NCBI GenBank assembly: GCA_003486945.1
Contig: DNFL01000404.1
Coordinates: 454-7,392, forward strand
DNA: 6,939 bases
Direction of reading: 5' to 3'
Source of the DNA: Hyphomonas sp.
GTDB lineage: Bacteria > Pseudomonadota > Alphaproteobacteria > Caulobacterales > Hyphomonadaceae
This document shows, one piece after another, positions 1 to 5,887 of the stretch (the first letter of the stretch is position 1; each line of letters opens with the position of its first letter). Made by a program: the position numbers and the translations under genes. The notes below the pieces were generated by a model, which worked only from the letters and a program-made list of their open reading frames with translations, made no database searches and was not told the DNA's origin.

Positions 1-56
1 TGGTCAACGTGGGCGATGATGGCAATGTTGCGCATCTTTGCGAGCGGCGTCGTCAT
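1..56 (-). CDS. typA: TypA/BipA ribosome-associated GTPase, N-terminal fragment
   Basis: Only the first 18 codons are in the window; the gene runs off the left edge. The reading starts at ATG (complement of 54-56) and gives MTTPLAKMRNIAIIAHVD, with the first base pair of the next codon also present. The RNIAIIAHVD(H) stretch is the beginning of the G1/P-loop region of TypA/BipA, a translational GTPase that binds ribosomes and affects assembly and stress adaptation. LepA, the closest alternative, normally reads RNFSIIAHIDH here, so TypA fits better. An internal ATG at residue 8 is the other possible start and would match shorter family members. No strong Shine-Dalgarno is visible; GGAAAG lies about 11 nt upstream. 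The gene diverges from pgeF. Identity rests on about ten diagnostic residues, so it is likely but not certain. Confidence 0.82.
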   Translation of the reverse strand, partial: MTTPLAKMRNIAIIAHVD

Positions 57-100
57 AGGGTCAGGCTTTCCGGCAGGCGGCGTTCGGGAGGAGAACGGCT

Positions 101-130
101 ATGTTTCGGGTGGATTTGCGCGCGCGATAG
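101..130 (+). other. Nine-codon leader-like ORF upstream of pgeF
   Basis: ATG at 101 is preceded by GGGAGGAG (86-93) with a 7-nt spacer, the best Shine-Dalgarno and start pair in this intergenic region. It encodes only MFRVDLRAR before TAG at 128-130. It is in the same frame as pgeF, so without the TAG it would be an N-terminal extension of that protein; the residues between do not look like the family. It could be a leader peptide, a decayed former start, or chance. There is no run of one amino acid codon that would suggest classical attenuation. Confidence 0.3.
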
Positions 131-214
131 CAGAAGCGGGGGGCTTTGCCTATGCCGAAGCGGCAGGCCGGCCGGCGCTTGACGCCGGCGGCGGGCCCGG
201 CCAGCACTGGGGGC

Positions 215-979
215 ATGCACCCGCCCTTCACGACTTCGCCCGAACTTGCCGGTATTTCCGGGGTTTCCCATGGTTTCTTCGGCCGCCGGGGCGGTGTTTC
301 GGGCGGCATCTATGACAGCCTCAATTCCGGGGAGGGCTCGTCTGACGCCCCCCGCAATGTAGCGGAGAACCGGGCGCGGATATCCGCCGCCCTCGGCGCC
401 CGCTGGCTGCTCTCCTGCTTCCAGGTCCACTCGCCGAACGTCGTGCGCGTGACCGGCCCCTGGCAGGAGCGGCCGGAGGCGGATGCCATGGTGACCGACC
501 AGCCGGAGTTCGGACTGTGTATCCTCTCGGCGGACTGCACCCCAGTCCTCTTTGCAGACCCAGATGCCGGAATCATCGGCGCGGCCCATGCCGGCTGGAA
601 AGGCGCCCATGCCGGCGTCTTGCTTCAGACCCTCCAGGCGATGGAAGCTCTCGGCGCGAAGCGCGGCCGCATCCGCGCCGCCATTGGCCCGACGATCCAG
701 CAGGCGAGCTATGAAGTCGGCCCGGAATTCCGCGACAATTTCCTCGGGCCCGACCCCGCGAGCGCGGACCTGTTCCTCCCCGGCAAGGGCGACCGCTGGC
801 AGTTCGACCTGCCTGGCTTCTGCGCCCGCCAGCTTCGCCAGGCAGGGCTCGGCGCGGTTGACAATCTCGGTCACGACACCTGCGCGATGGAGGAGACCTA
901 TTTCTCCAACCGCCGCCGCAACCTTCGCGGCGAGCCCGACTATGGCCGGAATGCCTCAGTCATCGTGCTGAAAGGGTGA
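215..979 (+). CDS. pgeF: PgeF/YfiH-family laccase-domain protein (peptidoglycan editing / purine nucleoside enzyme)
   Basis: This is a 254-residue member of the DUF152 (multicopper polyphenol oxidoreductase laccase) family. Signature blocks appear in order: [13 protein letters not shown] (19-31), the QVH block with His72, [11 protein letters not shown] with Cys108, AAHAGWKGA with His125, IGPTIQQ..YEVG (158-169), and a C-terminal [14 protein letters not shown] block. The His, Cys, His triad is the family metal and catalytic site. E. coli YfiH is known to prevent misincorporation of serine into peptidoglycan precursors; relatives have adenosine, inosine and methylthioadenosine phosphorylase or deaminase activity. 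Which role applies here cannot be read from sequence. The start is uncertain. ATG 215 matches the family N-terminus but has only a G-run one base upstream. ATG 152 has GGGGGG eight bases upstream but adds 21 unconserved residues. TTG 146 is less likely. The stop TGA lies 91 nt before prs. Confidence 0.88.
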   Translation: MHPPFTTSPELAGISGVSHGFFGRRGGVSGGIYDSLNSGEGSSDAPRNVAENRARISAALGARWLLSCFQVHSPNVVRVTGPWQERPEADAMVTDQPEFGLCILSADCTPVLFADPDAGIIGAAHAGWKGAHAGVLLQTLQAMEALGAKRGRIRAAIGPTIQQASYEVGPEFRDNFLGPDPASADLFLPGKGDRWQFDLPGFCARQLRQAGLGAVDNLGHDTCAMEETYFSNRRRNLRGEPDYGRNASVIVLKG

Positions 980-1003
980 CGCCGGGAGAATACAGATTCT
1001 GAT

Positions 1004-1046
1004 GGCTTGCGACTCGCGGGCGCCTGTTACAAAAGCGTCGCGAGCC
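1004..1046 (+). promoter_or_regulatory. Inverted repeat in the prs leader
   Basis: GGCTTGCGAC (1004-1013) can pair with GTCGCGAGCC (1037-1046). That is a 10-bp stem, nine Watson-Crick pairs plus one G-U, around a 23-nt loop. It lies between the pgeF stop and the prs ribosome binding site (AGAGGG, 1054-1059). No T-run follows, so it is a poor intrinsic terminator. It could be an mRNA leader structure or a protein-binding dyad controlling prs, or chance in GC-rich DNA. Confidence 0.4.
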
Positions 1047-1070
1047 GGGCAGCAGAGGGTCGACAAAGCC

Positions 1071-2006
1071 ATGAAACTTATCTCCTGCAACGCCAACCGG
1101 CCCCTCTCCGAAGCCATCGCCGACTATCTCGACATGCGGCTGACCCGCTCGGAGGTCAAAACCTTCGCCGACCAGGAAATCTTCGTGCGCATAGACGAGA
1201 ACGTGCGCGGCGAGGATGTGTTCGTCATCCAGTCGACCTCCTACCCCGCCAATGACAACCTGATGCAGCTGCTGATCATGATGGACGCGCTGCGGCGCGC
1301 CTCGGCCCGGCGCATCACGGCGGTGATCCCGTATTTCGGCTATGCGCGGCAGGACCGGAAGACCGACGGCCGCACGCCGATCTCGGCCAAGCTGGTGGCT
1401 AATCTGATCTCCGCCTCGGGCGCCGACCGCGTGCTGACGGTGGACCTGCATGCCGGCCAGATCCAGGGCTTCTTCGATATCCCGACCGACAACCTGTTCG
1501 GCGGCCCGGTGATGATCGACGACATCAAGGAACGCTATGGCCGCGACAAGATCGTGATGGTCTCGCCGGATGTCGGCGGCGTGGTGCGCGCCCGCGCGCT
1601 CGCCAACAAGCTGAACGCCGACCTCGCCATCGTCGACAAGCGCCGTCCGGAAGCGGGCAAGTCGGAAGTGATGAACATCATCGGCGAAGTTGCCGGCAAG
1701 CGCTGCATCATGCTGGACGATATCTGCGATAGCGGCGGCACGTTGGCGAATGCTGCGGCGGCGCTGAAGGAACAGGGCGCCACGTCTGTGTCGGCCTATG
1801 TCACGCACGGCGTCCTGTCCGGCAGCGCCGTGGACCGGATCAACAAGTCCGTGCTCGACGAGCTTGTGATGACCGACACGATCCAGCCTTCGGAAGCGGC
1901 CCTCAAATCCAAGAAGATCCGCGTGCTGCCGATGTCTCCCCTCCTCGGCGAAGCCATCCGCCGCATCGCCAACGAGGAAAGTGTGTCGAAGCTGTTCGAC
2001 CGGTAG
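1071..2006 (+). CDS. prs: Ribose-phosphate pyrophosphokinase (PRPP synthetase)
   Basis: This 311-residue cytosolic enzyme makes PRPP from ribose 5-phosphate and ATP, feeding purine, pyrimidine, histidine, tryptophan and NAD synthesis. Full class I Prs landmarks are present: an N-terminal half starting [11 protein letters not shown], the [10 protein letters not shown] segment of the catalytic site (88-97), [11 protein letters not shown] (125-135), [12 protein letters not shown] (165-176), and the PRPP-binding loop DDICDSGGT (216-224). Length is typical for the family. ATG 1071 is chosen because homology begins there and AGAGGG (1054-1059) lies 11 nt upstream. An upstream in-frame ATG at 1002 would add 23 unconserved residues that overlap the leader inverted repeat. 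The stop is TAG, which shows TAG is used as a normal terminator here; a TGA also follows nine nucleotides later. It lies downstream of pgeF on the same strand and converges with the hemA remnant. Confidence 0.97.
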   Translation: MKLISCNANRPLSEAIADYLDMRLTRSEVKTFADQEIFVRIDENVRGEDVFVIQSTSYPANDNLMQLLIMMDALRRASARRITAVIPYFGYARQDRKTDGRTPISAKLVANLISASGADRVLTVDLHAGQIQGFFDIPTDNLFGGPVMIDDIKERYGRDKIVMVSPDVGGVVRARALANKLNADLAIVDKRRPEAGKSEVMNIIGEVAGKRCIMLDDICDSGGTLANAAAALKEQGATSVSAYVTHGVLSGSAVDRINKSVLDELVMTDTIQPSEAALKSKKIRVLPMSPLLGEAIRRIANEESVSKLFDR

Positions 2007-2008
2007 GC

Positions 2009-2024
2009 CGCCTGACTTCAGGCG
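2009..2024. terminator. Short hairpin between convergent prs and hemA remnant
   Basis: CGCCTG (2009-2014), loop ACTT, CAGGCG (2019-2024) forms a perfect 6-bp GC-rich stem starting two bases after the prs stop and overlapping the hemA stop codon (2018-2020). Its position between convergent genes suits a shared, bidirectional transcription end. Neither side has a clear T-run, so it would be a weak or Rho-assisted terminator. Confidence 0.4.
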
Positions 2025-3127
2025 ACCGCCCGCGCGAGCGCGCAGTGAGACCAGAGTTCCGACAAAGCCTCGACCAGATGGTCGATATCTTCATCCGTAT
2101 GCACAGGGCTGGGCGTGATGCGCAGCCGCTCCGTGCCCTTGGGCACCGTCGGATAGTTGATCGGCTGGACATAGATACCATGCTTTTCCATAAGCCAGTC
2201 TGACAGCATCTTGCATTTCACCGGATCGCCGACCATCACCGGCACGATATGGCTGGGGTTCTCCAGCGTCGGGATGCCGATCTGGCGTAGCCGTACACGG
2301 ACCTTTTCCACCCGGTCGCGCTGGCGCAGGCGTTCCCAGTTGCACTGTTTGAGATGCTGGATGGACGCGCGCGCGCCGGCCGCAATGTGCGGCGGCAGGG
2401 CGGTGGTGAAGATGAAACCCGAGGCGAAGCTGCGGACGAAATCCACGAGCGCCGCCGAGGCCGCGATATAGCCGCCGACGACGCCGAACGCCTTGCCGAG
2501 CGTGCCTTCGATGACGGTGAGCCGGTCCATCAGGCCTTCGCGTTCGGCGATGCCGCCGCCATGGTCGCCGTAGAGGCCGACAGCGTGGACTTCGTCGAGA
2601 TAGGTCATCGCGCCGAATTCGTCCGCGATGTCGCAGAATTCCTTGATGGGGGCGATGTCGCCGTCCATCGAGTAGACGCTTTCGAAAGCGATCAGCTTTG
2701 GCGCGGCGGGATCGAGCGCAGCAATCTTCTCGCGCAGGTCGTGCGGGTCATTGTGGCGGAAGACGACGCATTGGGCGCGGCTATGGCGGATGCCTTCAAT
2801 CATCGAGGCGTGGTTCAGCGCGTCCGACAGTATAATCAGCCCCGGGATCTTCGCGCCGAGCGTGCCGAGGCCCGCCTAGTTCGAGACATAGCCGGAGGTG
2901 AAGAGCAGCGCGGCTTCCTTGTTGTGTAGGCTTGCCAGTTCGCGCTCCAGCAGGACGTGATGATGATTGGTGCCGGAAATATTCCGTGTACCCCCTGCCC
3001 CGGCGCCGCAGCTGTCGAGCACGGCGTGCATCGCGGCCAGCACTTTCGGATTCTGCCACTTGCCGCCATCCCGAAGGGGGCGGTCAGCCTCATCGACCAA
3101 AATGACCTGTTCGAATTCATCCGTCAC
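2018..3127 (-). pseudogene. hemA: Broken 5-aminolevulinate synthase with amber codon and replaced N-terminus
   Basis: ALAS condenses glycine and succinyl-CoA to 5-aminolevulinate, the first haem-pathway step in alphaproteobacteria. From about codon 25 the reading is unmistakable [39 protein letters not shown], then TAG (complement of 2876-2878), then in the same frame [58 protein letters not shown] with the PLP lysine (codon 2492-2494), [20 protein letters not shown] and the ending [13 protein letters not shown] single base change (probably from TGG) explains the stop. The usual N-terminus, including the CxNDYLGMG block and an arginine that contacts succinyl-CoA, is absent. The first 23 or so codons, from GTG 3127, are unrelated to ALAS. 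A strong AGGAGG precedes that GTG. There is no Shine-Dalgarno before ATG 2803, so separate translation of the C-terminal part is unlikely. Haem synthesis presumably relies on another copy. Confidence 0.88.
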
Positions 3128-3176
3128 AGGATCATCCTCCTGAGACAGGCGTAGCGCGACATTCCTGCCGCGTCAA
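3128..3176 (-). promoter_or_regulatory. Candidate promoter and strong RBS for the hemA remnant
   Basis: On the minus strand TTGACGC (complement of 3170-3176) is followed after 14 nt by GCTACGCC (complement of 3148-3155). This resembles the Caulobacter housekeeping promoter pattern TTGACGS, N10-14, GCTANAWC, with mismatches only in the last part of the -10. AGGAGG (complement of 3136-3141) then lies 8 nt before GTG 3127. The predicted transcription start would fall almost on the Shine-Dalgarno, giving a leader of only about 15 nt, which lowers confidence in the promoter; the ribosome site itself is clear. Confidence 0.4.
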
Positions 3177-3188
3177 ACCACGTTGACG
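3171..3188. repeat. Short dyad CGTCAA-N6-TTGACG
   Basis: CGTCAA (3171-3176) and TTGACG (3183-3188) are perfect inverted 6-mers separated by ACCACG. The left arm is also the candidate -35 for the hemA remnant. It could be an operator or a weak hairpin after the small membrane protein gene, which ends 11 nt away. There is no T-run. Confidence 0.3.
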
Positions 3189-3198
3189 TAAAGCTGGA

Positions 3199-3492
3199 TT
3201 ACTCCACCGTCCAGCCGCGCGGGGTGCGCCGGGCGTTGAGGGTGATGGGGGCGTCTTCGACGCGGGTCGGGTGAACAATTGCCGGGCGGCGCTGGACGAC
3301 GTAGCGCAGGAGCAGGGCCGCTGCCGCGAGCATCAGGCCGGCAAGTGCCGTCATCATCGCGATCAGGCTGGCGAAGAAAACGAGCACAGCACCCACCAGA
3401 ACCTGCGTCGCGAAGCCGAGGCCGGCGCGCAGCGAGACAAACACTCCCGGAAGGGATCCGGTGGCGCGGGGGGGAGGAAGCGTGTGGTCCAT
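3199..3492 (-). CDS. Small hydrophobic membrane protein
   Basis: I do not recognise a family. From ATG 3492 (MDHTLPPPRATG...) the product is 97 residues. A proline-rich N-terminus is followed by a long hydrophobic stretch from roughly residue 18 to 65, broken only by a few small polar residues. It is enough for two membrane helices with a tight turn. The C-terminus is basic, with QRRP, NARRTPRGW and a TAA stop. A GTG at 3507 would add five residues (MKLAD) but falls at the predicted transcription start, so ATG 3492 is preferred; neither start has a good Shine-Dalgarno. The gene sits between the J-domain gene and the broken hemA on the same strand. Aromatic-poor, alanine- and leucine-rich helices are typical of small inner-membrane proteins of unknown role. 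No function can be inferred. Confidence 0.65.
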   Translation of the reverse strand: MDHTLPPPRATGSLPGVFVSLRAGLGFATQVLVGAVLVFFASLIAMMTALAGLMLAAAALLLRYVVQRRPAIVHPTRVEDAPITLNARRTPRGWTVE

Positions 3493-3512
3493 GTCAGCGA
3501 GTTTCACTTGTG

Positions 3513-3541
3513 AAGATGGCCAGAACGGGGCCGGTCGTCAA
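3513..3541 (-). promoter_or_regulatory. Candidate promoter of the small membrane protein gene
   Basis: On the minus strand TTGACG (complement of 3536-3541) and CATCTT (complement of 3513-3518) are separated by exactly 17 nt. The -35 is near perfect and the -10 is poor (three of six). Transcription would begin near 3506, favouring ATG 3492 over GTG 3507 as the start. Confidence 0.3.
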
Positions 3542-3580
3542 CGGATAGAAGGCGGGAAAGGGTATTCCCGGGGCAAAAGC

Positions 3581-4288
3581 TCAATCCTGGCGCACCAGCA
3601 GGCCGCGTTCGGCGCGAATGCGCGCATAGGCGGCCGTGATGGCAGCGGCCTTGGAATGGGCAGCATCCTCAAACTCGCGCGGCGCGCCCATCTGTACGAT
3701 CCGGTCCGGATGGTGATCCGCCATCAGGCGGCGATAGGCGCTGCGGATATCGGAAAACTCGGCATCATGGGCGACACCGAGGATGTGATAGGGATCATCG
3801 CGCTCCGGCCCGAGATGGCTCGCCTTGATGCGGCGGAAGGTGGCAGCATCGAAGCCGAACGCCTCGGACACGGTGCGCAGATAAGTCAGCTCGTCTTCGG
3901 TAACGACGCCGTCGGCGCCCGCAATCTGGAACAGGCCGTCGAGCACGCCTTCCAGCAGGCACGGCCGGTCGCCATAGCGCTTGCCGATCCGGCGGGCATA
4001 GGCCTCGTAGCCGCGCACCGTCTGGCGCGCGAGCGTGAACACGCGGCGCACATTCTCCGCCTCTTCAGGCGGCGCGCGGAAGACGCGGGAGAAGACCATG
4101 ATCTCGCTGTCGCTGACTGTGCCGTCGGCGGCCGCCATCTTGGCGCCGAGGCCGACGACCGCTGCCGTGAAGCCGACATCGTTGGGATCCGGCGCGCACC
4201 CGTCCGCTCCCGCGCTGTCGATGCCGGGTTCCGGGCCGCTGTCAAACAGGCGGCGCCCGGAGTTGAGGAGGGTCTGCCAGAGGCTCAT
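3581..4288 (-). CDS. TerB and J-domain cochaperone, DjlA-like
   Basis: The 235-residue product has two recognisable parts. Residues about 38-152 form a TerB-like helical domain, with two acidic repeats of the same style: KMAAADGTVSDSEI (50-63) and IAGADGVVTEDEL (122-134). Residues about 165-230 are a J domain (DPYHILGV, then DHHPD with the essential His193-Pro194-Asp195). That arrangement is the one found in DjlA, a DnaK cochaperone linked to envelope stress signalling. DjlA proper has an N-terminal membrane helix; here the N-terminus (MSLWQTLLNSGRRLF) is only a short amphipathic segment, so a cytosolic or peripheral location is inferred. The start ATG 4288 has no Shine-Dalgarno, but a TATAGA -10-like motif lies 11 nt upstream, so translation from a very short leader is possible. 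It is separated by 164 nt from the lipoprotein gene upstream and by 88 nt from the next gene downstream. Confidence 0.88.
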   Translation of the reverse strand: MSLWQTLLNSGRRLFDSGPEPGIDSAGADGCAPDPNDVGFTAAVVGLGAKMAAADGTVSDSEIMVFSRVFRAPPEEAENVRRVFTLARQTVRGYEAYARRIGKRYGDRPCLLEGVLDGLFQIAGADGVVTEDELTYLRTVSEAFGFDAATFRRIKASHLGPERDDPYHILGVAHDAEFSDIRSAYRRLMADHHPDRIVQMGAPREFEDAAHSKAAAITAAYARIRAERGLLVRQD

Positions 4289-4298
4289 CTTGTTTTGT

Positions 4299-4304
4299 TC
4301 TATA
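4299..4304 (-). promoter_or_regulatory. Possible -10 element of the J-domain gene
   Basis: The minus strand reads GCTATAGAAC just before the gene, containing TATAGA (complement of 4299-4304) and fitting the GCTANA start of alphaproteobacterial -10 elements. I find no convincing -35 at 16-19 nt spacing. If real, the leader is only about ten nucleotides and lacks a Shine-Dalgarno. Confidence 0.25.
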
Positions 4305-4331
4305 GCAGGTGGAAGGCCGGCTTGGACAGAT

Positions 4332-4399
4332 AACCCTGCTCAATTGCCTGTGAACCGGGGCTGAAAACACCGCCGGCAGGGCATTAAACCCTGTTCACA
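4332..4399. repeat. Direct and inverted repeats upstream of the J-domain gene
   Basis: AACCCTGCTCA (4332-4342) recurs as AACCCTGTTCA (4387-4397), ten of eleven identical, 55 bp apart. Overlapping these, TGTGAAC (4349-4355) and GTTCACA (4393-4399) are perfect inverted 7-mers, extended inward by GGG/CCC after one mismatch. The block lies in the 164-nt gap upstream of the J-domain gene. It may be a regulator-binding region or an mRNA structure after the lipoprotein gene; no known operator is recognised. Confidence 0.35.
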
Positions 4400-4417
4400 T
4401 TGCGGAATTTTGCCGTG

Positions 4418-4445
4418 GAAGAACGAAAACTCACCCCTTTGGGGG
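4418..4445 (-). terminator. Weak terminator-like hairpin after the lipoprotein gene
   Basis: On the minus strand, 7 nt after the lipoprotein stop, CCCC-AAA-GGGG forms a 4-bp stem (complement of 4434-4444) followed by a T-rich tract, GTTTTCGTTCTT. The stem is short, so termination would be modest, but position and T-richness are right for the end of the transcript carrying the lipoprotein gene. Confidence 0.3.
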
Positions 4446-4452
4446 CCTGCCG

Positions 4453-4917
4453 CTACTCTTCGGCAGAGGTCGTAGTGTCCGAAATGATCACCCACTCGCC
4501 GTAGGTCTTGCGCAGCACCAGCGTGTAGAGACCGCCCGGCGCATCTTTCTCGCGCGTCAGCTGCCAGCGGCCATGCGCCACTGCCGCATCCGGCGACAGG
4601 AGGATGATCTCATGGTCCGTGGTATTCAGCATGCCCATCAGTGCGCGGTCGGAATAGCGGGCCTTGTAGCGTGCCAGCGTGCCGGCATAGCCGCGCGTGA
4701 CATCCCCGCCGGAGGCAAAGCGCAGCTCTTCCGATTGCCAGTAGCCCGCCATGAAACCCTCAATGTCGCCGCGGTTCCAGGCCTCGTCCTGCGCTTTCAG
4801 CAGCGCGAGGATGCGGGCGCTCTCGCGCGCCTGGATGTCAGCGGTCACCGCAGGCGGCGCAGAGGCGCAGGCCGCCGCGATCAGAACAACCAGTCCGGCG
4901 ATCAGTGCACGGAACAT
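4453..4917 (-). CDS. NTF2-like (SnoaL/DUF4440 type) putative lipoprotein
   Basis: The 154-residue product begins with a secretion signal: a short basic N-terminus (MFR), a hydrophobic core (ALIAGLVVLIAAA) and Cys17 in the context AAAC. That is an acceptable though non-consensus lipobox, because leucine is missing at -3. Mature Cys-anchored export to the envelope is inferred. The rest follows the cone-shaped NTF2 fold of DUF4440 and SnoaL-like proteins: helix one with LLKAQDEAWNRGDIEGFMAGYW, a middle YKARYSDRALMGMLNTTDHEI, and strands ending in GLYTLVLRKTYGEWVIISDTT. Such domains bind small molecules or act as association modules, and no catalytic set can be assigned. ATG 4917 follows the stop of the TM protein gene by 8 nt, with its GAGG ribosome site overlapping that stop, so the two are probably cotranscribed and translationally coupled. 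The stop is TAG. Confidence 0.8.
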   Translation of the reverse strand: MFRALIAGLVVLIAAACASAPPAVTADIQARESARILALLKAQDEAWNRGDIEGFMAGYWQSEELRFASGGDVTRGYAGTLARYKARYSDRALMGMLNTTDHEIILLSPDAAVAHGRWQLTREKDAPGGLYTLVLRKTYGEWVIISDTTTSAEE

Positions 4918-4925
4918 CAGCGGCC

Positions 4926-5816
4926 TCAGTTTGCAGGCTTGTATTCGCCGGCTCCGGCAGGTTCCGGCTCGGCATCCAGAACTTCGCCTTCGACAGTCAC
5001 TGCCGTTTCCTCGGCGACCTCTTCAAAGACCTCGTCTTCCTGCTTGCGGCCAAAGCCGAACAGGTTCTTGCGGGGCTTCTCTTCGGCGGCAACTTCTTCC
5101 TCGGCAGCCTCATCAACCTGCTTTTCGCGCCGCCGGCCCAGCGGACCGCGCGCATCGGCGTGGCGGTCATACTGCATCGAATAGTATTCCCAGGCCGTAT
5201 GCGTCAGCGGTTTCGGCGTCAGCTCGAGGCCGTACATCCGCAGTCGTTCGACGACCTCATCGCGCAGGTGCATGTTCGGGAAGGCGTCCGCCTTGAAGGC
5301 ATGACCCTTCATCCAGTCGCGCACATCCCAGCTGCGCACCCGGCCGATTTCGCGCGGCAGGGCACCCTTGTGCACTTCCCAGAGATACAGCGCGGCAATG
5401 CCGTTGATGGTGGCGTCCATCGCATCATCCAGCACCGCGCCCGGCTCCTTGCCTTGCGCCAGTTGGGCGCGCAGCGACAGCTTGCGCGCTTCGAGTTCCT
5501 GATAGGTGACGCCGACCACGGCAAGGCCGTGACGGTTTGTGTTGATCAGCGCACGGTTAACCCCGTCGAGCTGCGGATAACGGATCGGCAGCAGCACGTC
5601 CGGCGCAACGCCTGGATTGGTCGCCACCTGTGACAGCTCGCTGATCATGCGGTGAAGGTTGATGCGCAGCTCATGGCTGACGCCCTCAAGGGCCGACAGG
5701 CGGCCGGCACGGTTGTCCTCGCGCATCCGCCAGAGGTGCCAGGCGACCAGTGTCAGCAAGGCGACCATCAGGCCGAGGCCGCCGGTCAGGAAGGTATAAA
5801 ACTGCGCTACGCTCAT
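4926..5816 (-). CDS. Single-TM protein of unknown family with acidic C-terminal tail
   Basis: I do not recognise this 296-residue protein. One membrane helix lies at about residues 7-28 (FYTFLTGGLGLMVALLTLVAW), followed by WRMRED. The basic-after-helix pattern suggests an N-out, C-in bitopic protein. A mostly helical cytoplasmic region follows (about 35-220), with a HELRINLHRMISELSQV segment, and an aromatic block TAWEYYSMQYDRH near 206-219. From about 230 to the end the sequence is low-complexity and very acidic (EAAEEEVAAEE, EDEVFEEVAEE). A basic patch interrupts it: KPRKNLFGFGRK. ATG 5816 is chosen because GGGGGA lies 8-9 nt upstream. A TTG at 5846 would add ten residues ahead of the helix without a ribosome site. 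It starts 71 nt after mtnP and ends 8 nt before the lipoprotein gene, so the pair likely acts at the envelope. Confidence 0.75.
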   Translation of the reverse strand: MSVAQFYTFLTGGLGLMVALLTLVAWHLWRMREDNRAGRLSALEGVSHELRINLHRMISELSQVATNPGVAPDVLLPIRYPQLDGVNRALINTNRHGLAVVGVTYQELEARKLSLRAQLAQGKEPGAVLDDAMDATINGIAALYLWEVHKGALPREIGRVRSWDVRDWMKGHAFKADAFPNMHLRDEVVERLRMYGLELTPKPLTHTAWEYYSMQYDRHADARGPLGRRREKQVDEAAEEEVAAEEKPRKNLFGFGRKQEDEVFEEVAEETAVTVEGEVLDAEPEPAGAGEYKPAN

Positions 5817-5887
5817 TCTGAGGTCCCCCGAGACATGCCGGAGCAAGCAAGGCGCGCGCCAGATCAGCCCGGCGAGCCGCTTATGTC

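Noticed and set aside
53..874. 273-codon minus-strand open frame opposite pgeF
   Set aside because: pgeF on the plus strand has full family motifs; the antisense product is arginine- and glycine-rich with no recognisable domain.
960..1808. 282-codon minus-strand open frame opposite prs
   Set aside because: It lies antisense to a complete, strongly conserved prs; its histidine-, arginine- and valine-rich composition is that of a GC-rich antisense shadow.
2018..2803. C-terminal ALAS part as an independent gene starting at ATG 2803
   Set aside because: No Shine-Dalgarno precedes it and the methionine is an internal conserved residue of the ALAS family; homology continues upstream through the TAG.
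2354..2929. 191-codon plus-strand open frame opposite the hemA remnant
   Set aside because: It is antisense to clear ALAS homology; no family is recognised.
3461..4333. 290-codon plus-strand open frame opposite the J-domain gene
   Set aside because: It covers the TerB/J gene in antisense, has no family resemblance and has shadow-type composition.
4384..4398. Possible CtrA box (TTAA-N7-TTAA)
   Set aside because: Only the first TTAA half is present; the second half reads TCAC.
4905..5633. 242-codon plus-strand open frame opposite the TM protein gene
   Set aside because: The minus-strand frame has a membrane helix, a ribosome site and tight spacing to its neighbour; the plus-strand product looks like a GC shadow.
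5851..5860. Perfect 10-bp palindrome GGCGCGCGCC
   Set aside because: A simple GC alternation that is expected often at this base composition; no partner element is seen.
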